64,000 nucleotides of DNA from Streptomyces hokutonensis (GTDB lineage: Bacteria > Actinomycetota > Actinomycetes > Streptomycetales > Streptomycetaceae), in contig NZ_BARG01000090.1 in NCBI RefSeq assembly GCF_000376565.1, positions 29,927 to 93,926 on the forward strand, written 5' to 3'. Of the stretch, positions 55,755-64,000 are shown piece by piece (the first letter of the stretch is position 1; every line of letters starts with the position of its first letter). The translations under genes and the position numbers were made by a program. The notes under the pieces are model-generated. The model searched no databases, was not told where the DNA came from, and was given only the letters and a program-made list of their open reading frames with translations.

Positions 55755-56651
55755 TCAGGTCTGCCGATGCCCGGTCTCCGTCCAGCGGACTCGTCGGCCG
55801 GGGTCGTGGACGGGGTGCCACACGGGTGCGGAGGGGCCGTGCCGGAGCAGGTCGGCCAGCGGCGCCACGAGCACGGGGACTTCGTACGGGAAGCGAGCCA
55901 GCAGCCCGGCCCCCGCGCGCAGAGCACGTACCCGGGTCTCGACACCGGCCGGTCCGGTGCCGTCCAGGACGAACAGGATCCGGGGGAAGAGCGGGTAGCG
56001 GCGCCGCCACTCCTCCACCGCCGGTTCCTGGAGGGTCGGCCGGCGCCCCGGGATCACGGGCGCGTAGTGGTAGAGGCGCTCGTACGCGGTCAGCTTGGCA
56101 GCCAGACGTTCGGGGCCCATGGTGGCCCGGTCGACCTCCACGAACGCCCTCAACATCGCCCCGCTGTCCCCGTCGACGGGGCCGCGCCGGTAGTACAGGA
56201 GCGCGTCGGGGATGACGGCCTCGCCGCTCCCGATCGGGTGGTGGACCTCGGTCATCCAGTCCAGCGGCTCGCACACCTCGCCGCGGCGGCGGGCGTCCTC
56301 GAGGAAGACGAGCGCGGTCTCGGTCACGGTCAGGGCGTGGCCGGCCTTCAGTCGCACGGCGGTCGGATCGGACACCGTCCTGGACGGCCGGTGCCCGCGC
56401 ATCTCGGGCCACTCCGAGGTGAGTCGCACGCCGTACGCGGTCGGGAACCAGGCCCGGGTTCGTCCGGCCTGCGGCAGGGTGATGCGGTCGACCAGCCCCT
56501 CCGCGCGTAGCCGGGCCAGCCGTCGCCTCGTCTGCTCGATCCGCACCTCGGGGGCGATCACCCGGTGCAGTTGCTCGGTGGTGGCCATCCGGTACTGCGC
56601 CAGCACGGCCAACGCCAGTCGGTCGCCGCTGCCTGCGTCCACGCCGATCAT
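55755..56651 (-). CDS. second replication-relaxation family protein
   Basis: 298 aa from ATG 56651. LALAVLAQYRMATTEQLHRV then RRRLARLRAEGLVDRITLPQ is the winged helix; LKAGHALTVTETALVFLEDA, VIPDALLYYRRGP and LRAFVEVDRATMGPERLAAK form the Replic_Relax core, with the same D...E-V-D...K order as the protein at 40070. It lacks the zinc tail. Groups of CCCGACCA octamers lie on both sides of the gene. A decayed partial copy of this gene is at 47510-47604. Confidence 0.8.
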   Translation of the reverse strand: MIGVDAGSGDRLALAVLAQYRMATTEQLHRVIAPEVRIEQTRRRLARLRAEGLVDRITLPQAGRTRAWFPTAYGVRLTSEWPEMRGHRPSRTVSDPTAVRLKAGHALTVTETALVFLEDARRRGEVCEPLDWMTEVHHPIGSGEAVIPDALLYYRRGPVDGDSGAMLRAFVEVDRATMGPERLAAKLTAYERLYHYAPVIPGRRPTLQEPAVEEWRRRYPLFPRILFVLDGTGPAGVETRVRALRAGAGLLARFPYEVPVLVAPLADLLRHGPSAPVWHPVHDPGRRVRWTETGHRQT

Positions 56652-57118
56652 CACCAATCCGCTCGCTTCCCGTCCGGTGCGGCACCGTCCTCCCGGCGCC
56701 GCGCGTACCGGGCACGGAAGCAGCCGGACCCGACCAGAACCCCGACCACGAAGACCCGACCACGGTCACGGAGCGACAACACCGCCGTGGACCAGCCCCA
56801 CATCCCCGCCGACAACCCGGCCGACAACCGTCCGCACGCTCTGCCGCGCCTGTCCGTGAAACCGCAGGTCACCTCGCCTGGTCAGGCCGTGGTCGGGAGG
56901 CCGACATCCCCTCTACGCCCCCGAGTCCACGCCCCACAGCAGGAAGAAAGAGAAGTGGGAGGGTGGGACAGGTCCCGGACGGCGTGTGAGGGGATCGGGC
57001 GCCGCCGGTGTTCCTCGCGCGCGACGGCGGGGCCGCGCGCGACGCCGGGTGGGCAAGCCGCTCAGACGCTGTGGAAAAGGGCGGCTGTGCGTCGTACCTG
57101 GCGGATACGGTGCTCGCT
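56652..57118. other. divergent intergenic region with repeats
   Basis: 467 nt without a supported gene. Holds CCCGACCA at 56729-56736, 56741-56748 and 56755-56762. Two CCGACAAC words lie near 56808-56827. A TCGCGCGCGACG / GCGCGCGACGCC pair is near 57017-57045, TGTGGAAAA (a one-off DnaA-box match) is near 57071, and a TACGGT -10 element sits 7 nt before the next ATG. Confidence 0.5.
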
Positions 57119-58555
57119 ATGGCTGCGCACTCCCAAGGTCCGAAAGGGCTCGTTCATGTCCACGTTGCTGTTCACGACCCCGCGACGATGGTGGAACCCG
57201 AGCCGGAGGCGGCTGACTACGCGCGCGATCTCTTCGCGGCCTCGGCCAAGTACTCAGCTGTCTCGTGGAGTGAGTGGGGAGCTGAGCCGCGCTGGCTCGG
57301 TATGGACACCAGCACGTGCTCTGTGGCCATCAACCCGAGCTACTTCCGCAACCGAGGCGCTGACGAGTTCAAGCGGTTCCTGGCCGGAGCGGCTTCACGC
57401 GGCGAGCCTGTGCTGATCATCGCCACCCTGGGCAACGCCGACGATGACGGCCCTCGGTCTGTCTTCGGTCCCCCTGCAGCCAGTGTTGCCTTCCCCGGGT
57501 TCACCGGCTCGATCGGTGGGCCGCGTCTCCCTGCGGGGGCGGACGTCTTCCTGGCTTCCGACCTGGACGCAGCCGACCATGACCTGGGTCTGCGACTGCG
57601 CAACCGTCCAGCCAGTGCCCCCTGGTGGGCTATGGCTCTGCAGTCGATCGGCTTCGAGGGACCGCAGGGGTCAACTTCCCGCAGGCCTGAAGGGGAGCTG
57701 GTGCCGATCTTGGTGGACAGCTTGGGCGTGCCGGTCCTGGCCCGCTGGGCACCCAGCGACCGCCAAGAGGTCTGGTACCTGATCCCCGACGCGGTCGACT
57801 GGAACACCATCATCGACTGGATCGTCCAGAAGGCTCTGCCCGAACACATCCCGGCCGCGCTGCGCCGCGTCAGATCCCCGCACAGCGTCAATGCCGACCT
57901 GGAGACCCCCGCAGAGGCGGAAGCCCGCGTCGCCCTTCAGGAACTCGACACCCGCTACGCCGACGACAAGGCACGCCTCCAGACTGACCTCGAACAGGCG
58001 CGACAGGAAGCTGAACCCGTGCGGTCGGGCCTGCTGTTCGGCACTGGCCATGAGCTGGAAGCCGCAGTTGCTGTCGTGCTGCGCGCCGCCGGTTTCACCG
58101 TTACCGAACTGGACGCGGAGCTGGGCACCAAATCGGCGGACCTGCTCGCCGTACTGGATCAGGAGACGTGCCTGATCGAGGTGAAATCCGCCTCTGGCGC
58201 AGCCCCGGAGAAACTGGTCTCTCACCTTCAGAGGCATCTGGACACCTGGCCGCAGCTACGCCCCCACCAGCCGCTCACCTGCTCCGCCTTGATCGTTAAC
58301 CACCAGTACCGGCTAGACCCTGCCCAGCGTCCCACCGACGCGTACCAGCGCAAGGAGTTCGTCGACGCCCTCATCTTCCCGGTGCTCGCCACTAACCAGC
58401 TCTTCGAATGGTGGCGCGCTCAAGACTGGCCGGCCGTACAGGCCGCGGTACTTGGACACCCCCATTACGCCCGGCCGGACGAACCGTCCACGGCGCAGAC
58501 CACGGCGAACCCCCCGCGCCAACGCAGGCCCTGGTTTCCGCGCAGGTGGCGGTAA
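57119..58555 (+). CDS. protein with C-terminal PD-(D/E)XK nuclease-like domain
   Basis: 478 aa, probably leaderless from ATG 57119. The first 270 residues are of unknown fold (VAVHDPATMVEPEPEAADYA, RWLGMDTSTCSVAINPSYFR, GADVFLASDLDAADHDLGLR). A coiled linker (ALQELDTRYADDKARLQTDL) is followed by a restriction-endonuclease-like domain at about 310-440: GHELEAAVAVVLRAAGFTVT, SADLLAVLDQETCLIEVKSA, giving D341, E354 and K356. Such E-x-K cores occur in Mrr-like restriction and repair enzymes. A defence or DNA-processing role is inferred. It faces a convergent HTH gene. Confidence 0.7.
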   Translation: MAAHSQGPKGLVHVHVAVHDPATMVEPEPEAADYARDLFAASAKYSAVSWSEWGAEPRWLGMDTSTCSVAINPSYFRNRGADEFKRFLAGAASRGEPVLIIATLGNADDDGPRSVFGPPAASVAFPGFTGSIGGPRLPAGADVFLASDLDAADHDLGLRLRNRPASAPWWAMALQSIGFEGPQGSTSRRPEGELVPILVDSLGVPVLARWAPSDRQEVWYLIPDAVDWNTIIDWIVQKALPEHIPAALRRVRSPHSVNADLETPAEAEARVALQELDTRYADDKARLQTDLEQARQEAEPVRSGLLFGTGHELEAAVAVVLRAAGFTVTELDAELGTKSADLLAVLDQETCLIEVKSASGAAPEKLVSHLQRHLDTWPQLRPHQPLTCSALIVNHQYRLDPAQRPTDAYQRKEFVDALIFPVLATNQLFEWWRAQDWPAVQAAVLGHPHYARPDEPSTAQTTANPPRQRRPWFPRRWR

Positions 58556-58783
58556 CTCCACATAGGAGAAAGCGAGTTCACCGCGTGCCAACTGCATCCT
58601 CTGTGGTCTATCTGACGAGGTGTCCTGTCCGTACGACAGCAGAGGCTCCAGGCTTCCTCGCCTGGGGCAGCTGCACGTCGTCGCCTGGTCAACTCTCCGT
58701 CGGGCTCGCTGCGGTGGGGTCTCGCGTTCGCGGGGCATCCGCATGACGGTGGCAGGCAAGGGGCGCCAGTCCTTCCGGGCCCG

Positions 58784-59524
58784 TCAGTGCACCATGGCCA
58801 GCACGCCTGCAGCTGGGGGAGGCGTGTGCATGAGCCAGGCGACGGCCACTTGCTTCGGGGTCGGGACCCATCCGAGACCGCTGGCATGCTCGTGGGCGTA
58901 GTCCGCAACCGCCACCCGCAGTTGAGGATTCACCGGCGCGAAGACGATGGTCATGTCCTCGCGGGGAAACAGGTGCTCGGGTTTGGGCGGGAGGAAGTCG
59001 CCAGTCAGAAAGCAGAGGTAGCCGTCCTCGATCCTCTCCTGCCACGGGCCGGCCTTGATCCTGTCGAACAGCGCCCGCGACATGTACAGCGATATACCCG
59101 GCTCTGACGCTTCACTCTGGCTGCCGGTTGCATCGACAACTGACGCACTGGGACCAGGCAGCGGAGGGGGAGGCGTCGGTCTCGGCTTCGGTTCGGAAGC
59201 GGTTGCTGGCTCCGGGCGATCGGAGCCAGCAACCGCGCTTTGCCACAGGGCGTGAAAGCGATCGAGCTCCTGCTCGGGAGTAGTCCCTCGGGCGCGGCTG
59301 CCAAGAGTCTCCACCAGAGCGTCGACCACCTCCCAGCGCGGCAATCGACCGCTGGTGAACGCGTCGTGCAGGCGGCTGCGGGAGACCCCTCCCTCCAAGG
59401 ACCTGGCCAGGTCGGACAGCGTGGGGCGCCCTGCTCGGAGATGAAGTTCGTGTAAGGCGTCAACGAGGTCCTTCAGAGGACCTTCGGGTAACTGCGGCCG
59501 TTTCAGTTCTCCGGGCCGTCCCAC
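58784..59524 (-). CDS. HTH regulator with unknown C-terminal domain
   Basis: 246 aa from GTG 59524, with GAGGGGGAG 5 nt upstream. Residues about 10-85 are a helix-turn-helix of the type seen in Streptomyces plasmid and NACHT-associated proteins (LVDALHELHLRAGRPTLSDL, GVSRSRLHDAFTSGRLPRWE). A proline-rich linker leads to a C-terminal domain (YMSRALFDRIKAGPWQERIE, LGWVPTPKQVAVAWLMHTPP). Function of the C-terminal domain unknown. It converges with the nuclease-like gene; the 228 nt between them hold nothing I can name. Confidence 0.65.
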   Translation of the reverse strand: MGRPGELKRPQLPEGPLKDLVDALHELHLRAGRPTLSDLARSLEGGVSRSRLHDAFTSGRLPRWEVVDALVETLGSRARGTTPEQELDRFHALWQSAVAGSDRPEPATASEPKPRPTPPPPLPGPSASVVDATGSQSEASEPGISLYMSRALFDRIKAGPWQERIEDGYLCFLTGDFLPPKPEHLFPREDMTIVFAPVNPQLRVAVADYAHEHASGLGWVPTPKQVAVAWLMHTPPPAAGVLAMVH

Positions 59525-59700
59525 AACAGCTCCCCCTCGCCGTCCAGAACCGTCCAAAACTGTCGGCCAGCATGCCATCCCATCCGTAGGTGGAACAGGG
59601 CGTCCTGGGCTGTAGCAAGGCGTTCTACGACTCCAAGGCACGGTGCAGCGTGGTGGCCTGGCACTGACGGAGTGTCACGGCTGACTAGAAAGGGGCCCCA

Positions 59701-59886
59701 GTGCGGAGCGTCGTGGATCTTTTGATGGAGGGCTTGCTCACTCAGCTTCCAGCGCAGCTAGCCGGAGCCGCTGTTCTGGCTGGGGCTACCGCTGGGCGGC
59801 GGGCCTGGAGCCGCCGGAGCGCAGTTGGCGAACACTCGGCGCAGTCAAGCCCGGACTCCAAGACGGATTCTGCGGCGAAGGAATAA
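59701..59886 (+). CDS. 61-aa membrane-associated protein
   Basis: GTG 59701. MRSVVDLLMEGLLTQLPAQL and AGAAVLAGATAGRRAWSRRS: an amphipathic helix, one short membrane helix and a polar tail. Similar tiny proteins are common in Streptomyces. It ends before a bidirectional terminator facing the helicase. Confidence 0.55.
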   Translation: MRSVVDLLMEGLLTQLPAQLAGAAVLAGATAGRRAWSRRSAVGEHSAQSSPDSKTDSAAKE

Positions 59887-59896
59887 CGACGCGAAG

Positions 59897-59936
59897 GAGG
59901 GGCCGGCCGCTCGTGGGCAGTTCCGGCCAGCCCCTC
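59897..59936. terminator. hairpin between convergent genes
   Basis: GAGGGGCCGGCC pairs with GGCCAGCCCCTC with one mismatch; it can serve both the 59701 gene and the helicase operon. Confidence 0.65.
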
Positions 59937-59947
59937 GACGTTCAGCA

Positions 59948-62650
59948 CTACGCCCATTCAACGCCCAGCTCAGCGAGTGCGGCGAGTTGGGCGATGCTGA
60001 GCTTGTCCCGCCTCGATTTCGTGTTCGAGACCCACACGCCCAGTTTCACGACCACTGGTTCCGTCTCGCCGTCGACCGCGATCTGTTCGCTGTGCCCGCG
60101 AGGCACCGCCCGGTGGGCGCCTTCCCGCTCTACCCATTGCGTGAGGGCCGCCAGGCCGCGCTTGAAGGCCTGTTCGGCCTTGGTCGGCCCCTTCGCCGTA
60201 TGCCTCGCCGCCGGGGCGGGAGACGGCGCCTGAAGCGGCTGTACGCCCAACTGGGACAGCCGGTCCTGCTGTTCGGTGGACAGCTGCGCCCAGGTGCTTG
60301 CCTCGCGCTGCCGTGCGAGCCACTTGCCCAGGTCGTCGCCCTCGAACAGGACACCCGGCTGGATGGCTGGCAGGACGCCGTCGGCGTCGACCAGGTCGGC
60401 GAGGACGCGGTAGTGGCGCTGCCAGTCCAGCGGCCACGGGCAGTCCCAGTCCTCGTCAATGGCGGCCAGCTGCGCGGCCCGTGCCGCCGCTCGCTCGGGG
60501 TCCTTCCCGAGGCCGCCCTTCCTGCGGAGATTGGCCGCATGCTGCCCGACGGGCACCATCGCCTCGCCCTCGCCCCACACCGCGTCCTGACGCGGCGCGA
60601 GGTGCCCGGTGGCACGCCGGTACGAGCGGAGCGCGGCGAGCTTGGCCTCCCACGCTTCCTCGCCCGGTTCCCAGACCATCCCGGCCTCCGGCGCGTCCAG
60701 CAGCGTTTTGCGCCGCTCTTCCAGTTCACCCGCCCGCAGGGCCTTGCGCTGCTGGTGCACCCACCGCCCGAGGGGGAAGTCCTGGGTGACGCCGACCTCG
60801 ACCTCCACGTCATACGGGACGGCATAGACGCCGGTGATCTCGTTCTCCGTCCGCCACCGCATCAGGGCCTGGTAGCCCTCCAGCCACACCAGCGACTCCG
60901 GCCGGTAGACCCGGGTGCGCAGGAACGCCGCGATGGTCGCCGCGTCGCGCGGGCTGGAGAAGCGCAGCAGCGCCGACTCGGCAGCGGCGTCGGTGTCGTC
61001 TTGCTTCTGGTCGTCGTCCTCGCTCTCGCCGCCGGCCCCGACGATCCGCCCGTTCTCGTCACGCTGGACGTGGACCTTGCGCTTGCCGCTGGTGAGGGCA
61101 CGGGAGGCGAGCTGCTCGACCAGGCGCTCATCGTGCGAGCGCAGGCCCTGGAGGACCGCTACGAGCGGGCGGAAGCTGGCGCTGGCGACCATGTCGGTCG
61201 GATCCTCGTTCGGCTCCAGGAAGACCGGCACGATGATCCTGGCGACCTTGGTGGAGCCGTCCTTGTTGAGCCGGAGCGCGCGGCCGATGTTCTGCACGAT
61301 TTCCACCTGGGAGCCGCGGGTGTCCGCGAAGCAGACGGCTTCCACGCCCCGCTCGCCGGTGATGTCGACGCCCTCCCCGAGCACGCGAACCGAGGCGAGG
61401 AAGGCGCGGTGGACCCGGCGTCCAGCCACGTCGATACCGTTGGCGAACTGGCGCAGTACCTCCCGGCGTTCTGCCACCAGGTGGTCGCCGCACAGCCAGG
61501 CCGACCACACCCGGTCCGGCGGTACGTGGCGGCCGGCCTCGAGTTCGTAGAACTCCGCGTCGATGGAGGACTTCGGCAGCTTGTCGGCGGCGGCCAGGTC
61601 GGCGTCGGAGGCGTCGTTCATGTACAGCTCGGCTGCGGTCTCCGGGAGCTTGTCCGCGAACGCCTGCGCCTCTTCCACCTTCTGGTGGAACGTCATGACC
61701 GTACGGAGGTTGTGCGCGGCGGCGTGCTCCAGGAGCGCGGTCTGCAGGAGCGCCAGGCGCCGGCCGCGCCGCGCCTCCTCGGACTCCCCGATGACGGGGG
61801 AGGGGTCGCGGATCTCCAGGACGTCGATCTCGAACCCGGCGAGGATCTCCCGCTCGATTGCCTCCGACAGCCCGAGCTCTGCGAGCCACGCGCCGTAGGT
61901 GCCCTCCGGGTCGTCGGCCATGGTCGCGATCTCCGCCTCCTGGCCGTCCGCGCCCTTCTGCGGGCGGGCTGCGGCGAGGATGCGCGGCGTGGCGGTCAGG
62001 TAGAGCCGGAAGTCCGCCGGGATGCGGGCGTTGTCGTGGATCGCCGCCCACGGCCTGCCAAGGTCACCTGCGGTGCCGTGTGCCTCATCCACGATCGCGA
62101 GGTCGAAGCCATCCATCCGCTGCCCGTACAGGCGCTCTCCGCCCGCCAGCGCGGACTCCAGCGGCCCGCGCGTCTTCTTGTGCGTCTTGCCGTCTCCGCT
62201 GCCCTGCCAGGGCCCGTAGGGGTGGAGGGCCTCGTAGTCCTCGCGGTCCACGAGAGAGGCGTAGGTGGCGAACACGATGACCGGCCCGTGGGCGGCCCAC
62301 AGGGCGAGCTGGATCGGGTTGGTGGTGGTGCGCACGCCCAGCTCGTTCAGCACCGGGTCGCTCTCCAGCGAGCACACGGCGACCATGGGGGAGCGGTGAC
62401 CGACCGCCCGCCACGCCTGGGCGGTCTGCACGAGCAGGTCCAGGGTCGGCACCGTGACGAGGATCCGGCCTTCGGGGAAGCATTCCAGCGCGCACGCAGA
62501 GGCCATGATCGTTTTCCCTGACCCGGTCGCTGACACGATCGTGCCACGGGCACCCTGTGGGGGCACGGATGACCTTGCAGGGAATCCGACCCACTTACGA
62601 AAGGCCGACTTCTGAGTGACCTGGTGTTTCTTGAGCGGAATCCTGCTCAT
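59948..62650 (-). CDS. DEAH-box helicase with C-terminal helicase-associated domains
   Basis: 900 aa from ATG 62650, which overlaps the stop of the upstream gene (ATGA). N-terminal SF2 domain: Walker A SATGSGKTIM (40-49), IVDEAH at 186-191, YLTATPR near 217. Second domain: FHQKVEEAQAFADKLPE, RVLGEGVDITGERGVEAVCF and QNIGRALRLNKDGSTKVARI (motif VI). The last 260 residues carry tryptophan-containing repeats (GRWVHQQRKALRAGELEERR, VGQHAANLRRKGGLGKDPER, LGVWVSNTKSRRDKLSIAQL) typical of the Helicase Associated domain. Such helicases are frequent near ends of Streptomyces chromosomes and linear plasmids; some belong to defence operons. The partner is the 62647 gene. Confidence 0.88.
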   Translation of the reverse strand: MSRIPLKKHQVTQKSAFRKWVGFPARSSVPPQGARGTIVSATGSGKTIMASACALECFPEGRILVTVPTLDLLVQTAQAWRAVGHRSPMVAVCSLESDPVLNELGVRTTTNPIQLALWAAHGPVIVFATYASLVDREDYEALHPYGPWQGSGDGKTHKKTRGPLESALAGGERLYGQRMDGFDLAIVDEAHGTAGDLGRPWAAIHDNARIPADFRLYLTATPRILAAARPQKGADGQEAEIATMADDPEGTYGAWLAELGLSEAIEREILAGFEIDVLEIRDPSPVIGESEEARRGRRLALLQTALLEHAAAHNLRTVMTFHQKVEEAQAFADKLPETAAELYMNDASDADLAAADKLPKSSIDAEFYELEAGRHVPPDRVWSAWLCGDHLVAERREVLRQFANGIDVAGRRVHRAFLASVRVLGEGVDITGERGVEAVCFADTRGSQVEIVQNIGRALRLNKDGSTKVARIIVPVFLEPNEDPTDMVASASFRPLVAVLQGLRSHDERLVEQLASRALTSGKRKVHVQRDENGRIVGAGGESEDDDQKQDDTDAAAESALLRFSSPRDAATIAAFLRTRVYRPESLVWLEGYQALMRWRTENEITGVYAVPYDVEVEVGVTQDFPLGRWVHQQRKALRAGELEERRKTLLDAPEAGMVWEPGEEAWEAKLAALRSYRRATGHLAPRQDAVWGEGEAMVPVGQHAANLRRKGGLGKDPERAAARAAQLAAIDEDWDCPWPLDWQRHYRVLADLVDADGVLPAIQPGVLFEGDDLGKWLARQREASTWAQLSTEQQDRLSQLGVQPLQAPSPAPAARHTAKGPTKAEQAFKRGLAALTQWVEREGAHRAVPRGHSEQIAVDGETEPVVVKLGVWVSNTKSRRDKLSIAQLAALAELGVEWA

Positions 62651-63903
62651 CGTCCGTCCCCCTCTCCCGCTCCGGTGTCGTACAGCCAGGCGTTCTTGAG
62701 CCTTTCGAGCACGTTTTCCTCTTGGCCTTCCCGCACCCATACCCCTTCGAGCCAGAGCGGGCTGCTGTCGATCCTCTCGCACAGCACGAAACACCCTGGC
62801 AGGTCGACCAGAACGAGCTCACCCGCGAACATGCCGTCGGGCCCGTAGCGCTGCCACAGCCGCTCCAGCAGCGCCAGGTGCTCGTGTAGGTACGTGTCCA
62901 GTGCCTGCGGGTAGGCGTCCCGCTCCGCCATGGGCACGGTCCGCAGGGCGATGCCCACGACCTCCCGGTCCGACTCCTGGTCCCACTGCTCGGAGTTGGT
63001 GCCGGTGACGGCCGTGTAGTGCTGCCCGCAGATGTCCAGGACGCGCTCGACAAGTTCCGCCGGCGCTTCTCCGCCCTCTGCTTCACGGGCGGAAGGCCGG
63101 CCCTCGCTCACCGGCTGCTCACCGGTGCGGGCGGCCGCCTGCAGGTTCAGGCCGTAGTGGTCCAGGTAGGACAGGAGGAACAGGGCCAGGGCGCGGCCGG
63201 GGTCGCTGGCGTGCTCGATGTAGGGCTGTTCGCTGGTCCAGCCGAACGTGGCCTGGTGGGGCCGGGGATGTACGCCGGGGGTGTGCGGGTCGGGGAAGAC
63301 GACGGCGCGGGTGAAGAAGTCGTCCAGGCGGCCGACCAGGTCCGCGTCCAGGCTGTCCAGCTCACGGCCGCGCACGGTCGTGGTGGCGTTCTCCAGGATC
63401 GTGGTCAGGTACCGACGGCGGGCTTCCTCCTGCTGCCGGAGCACGCTGTCCCAGCTCTCCTCTGCCACCTCCACCACGCGGTACAGTCCCTGGTCCCCGT
63501 ACACCCCACCCGGCTTCTCCAGCGCCTCGCGCACCGTGGCGACGGCCTCCTCTACCGACCGCCCGTAGGCGTAGTGCGTCAGCACGGACGCGCCCGGGTG
63601 CTCCGGATCGGTCCCCTGAGCCACGATCCGGTAGCGGATCAGCTCCGGGGCCGGTCCCGAGGCCGCACGGCTCTCGCGCTCCCGACGCTCCCGCTGAGCC
63701 TGGCGCCAGCGGTGTACCTCCGGGTCGCTCTCAGGGGAGTAGGTCTCCCACCCGTCCTCGGTCATCAGGTTCCAGATGCGCTTCAGCTCGTTGCGCCGGA
63801 CCGCTGCCAGCCGGTCCTCCGTGCTGAGCGGTTGGGGCTGATCCTCTCGGTTTTCCAGGCCACCAGCGGCCACCCAGAGTTCGTGAATCTGCCCCACCGT
63901 CAT
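62647..63903 (-). CDS. unknown protein in operon with the DEAH helicase
   Basis: 418 aa from ATG 63903 (GAGGT upstream); the frame is open up to 63999. The N-terminal 90 residues are helical (MTVGQIHELWVAAGGLENRE, NELKRIWNLMTEDGWETY). A middle domain contains LIRYRIVAQGTDPEHPGASV and SVEEAVATVREALEKPGGVY. The C-terminal part has ELVERVLDICGQHYTAVTGT, MAERDAYPQALDTYLHEHLA and LDLPGCFVLCE-like strands (LVLVDLPGCFVLCERIDSSP). No family recognised. The ATGA coupling indicates that it acts with the helicase. The 97 nt beyond 63903 are upstream sequence at the window edge. Confidence 0.65.
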   Translation of the reverse strand: MTVGQIHELWVAAGGLENREDQPQPLSTEDRLAAVRRNELKRIWNLMTEDGWETYSPESDPEVHRWRQAQRERRERESRAASGPAPELIRYRIVAQGTDPEHPGASVLTHYAYGRSVEEAVATVREALEKPGGVYGDQGLYRVVEVAEESWDSVLRQQEEARRRYLTTILENATTTVRGRELDSLDADLVGRLDDFFTRAVVFPDPHTPGVHPRPHQATFGWTSEQPYIEHASDPGRALALFLLSYLDHYGLNLQAAARTGEQPVSEGRPSAREAEGGEAPAELVERVLDICGQHYTAVTGTNSEQWDQESDREVVGIALRTVPMAERDAYPQALDTYLHEHLALLERLWQRYGPDGMFAGELVLVDLPGCFVLCERIDSSPLWLEGVWVREGQEENVLERLKNAWLYDTGAGEGDGR

Positions 63904-64000
63904 TCCGGTAACCTCACGGTGAATTTCATTCCGCGCCTCAAAGCGCCTTTCGAAACCTAGCGAATTCAATGAGTCCCCGCTTCCCGCGCCCCGCCACAAG

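Noticed and set aside
59825..62521. An 898-codon plus-strand frame antisense to the helicase
   Set aside because: Shadow of the helicase codon bias; the minus-strand helicase has complete motifs.
1..64000. tRNA, rRNA, CRISPR array, integrase/att site
   Set aside because: Looked for T-loop motifs, rRNA cores, regular short repeats with spacers and integrase motifs; none was convincing.

Overview
The window is very GC-rich DNA from an actinomycete, almost certainly Streptomyces. Codon third positions are strongly G/C, GTG starts and 4-nt stop/start overlaps are common, several genes look leaderless, and the families are typical of that genus (WhiB-like, DUF5999-like, DUF6207-like, DUF6415-like, DUF6879-like, XRE/DUF5753, RRQRL zinc protein). 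The gene content is that of a large conjugative plasmid, linear or circular, or of an integrated relative. It holds a KorSA-like GntR repressor, an FtsK/TraB-like translocase with membrane and spread-like proteins, a MobF/TrwC-like relaxase, ParA with a ParB-position partner, two replication-relaxation family proteins, and a plasmid copy of the DNA polymerase sliding clamp. I saw no integrase, attachment site, rRNA, tRNA, CRISPR array or intact insertion sequence.

Layout. 1-2594 (minus): end of a RibD-type reductase, an XRE regulator with a TPR-like tail, and the GntR repressor facing three operator-like repeats. 2998-33221 (plus): one long co-directional block of about fifty small genes broken by hairpin terminators. 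It begins with small zinc and coiled-coil proteins and a WhiB-like protein. It continues with the transfer/spread region (DUF2637-like membrane protein, repeat-rich membrane protein, TraB-like ATPase at 12487-13920 and small membrane proteins). Then come accessory genes: a Pycsar-effector-like membrane protein, a P-loop kinase, a translationally coupled GGDEF-ASCH-sigma-HTH-OB cassette, DnaN, a deoxyribosyltransferase-like protein coupled to a DUF5131 protein, and a RapZ-C/HIT fusion. 33245-36037: terminator, 64-bp palindrome, parA, parB-position gene and a zinc protein. 36170-41533: small membrane protein, relaxase and its coupled partner, a repeat-rich non-coding stretch, a minus-strand gene, a DnaA-box intergenic region and a replication-relaxation protein. 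41703-63903: accessory and defence-like genes (AbiV-like HEPN, Ku, a PIN-domain protein with tandem repeats, an AbiU2-like protein, a PD-(D/E)XK-like nuclease, DnaQ-like exonuclease, second replication-relaxation protein, DEAH helicase operon), together with decayed gene fragments around 46.4-47.6 kb.

How it could work together: the relaxase and TraB-like ATPase would drive transfer under GntR control; ParA and its partner would keep the element; the clamp, replication-relaxation proteins, exonuclease and helicase would serve replication or processing of the element. The accessory cassettes suggest nucleotide signalling and anti-phage or stress functions.

The least expected signals are in the DNA itself. 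A GTTTCG array with exact 21-bp phasing runs across a start codon (6271-6486). A structured intergenic element occurs twice with compensatory base changes (15853 and 16224). A 64-bp near-perfect palindrome lies beside parA. A 20-bp perfect palindrome occurs at 36520 and 43107. CCCGACCA octamers are clustered on both sides of the second replication-relaxation gene.
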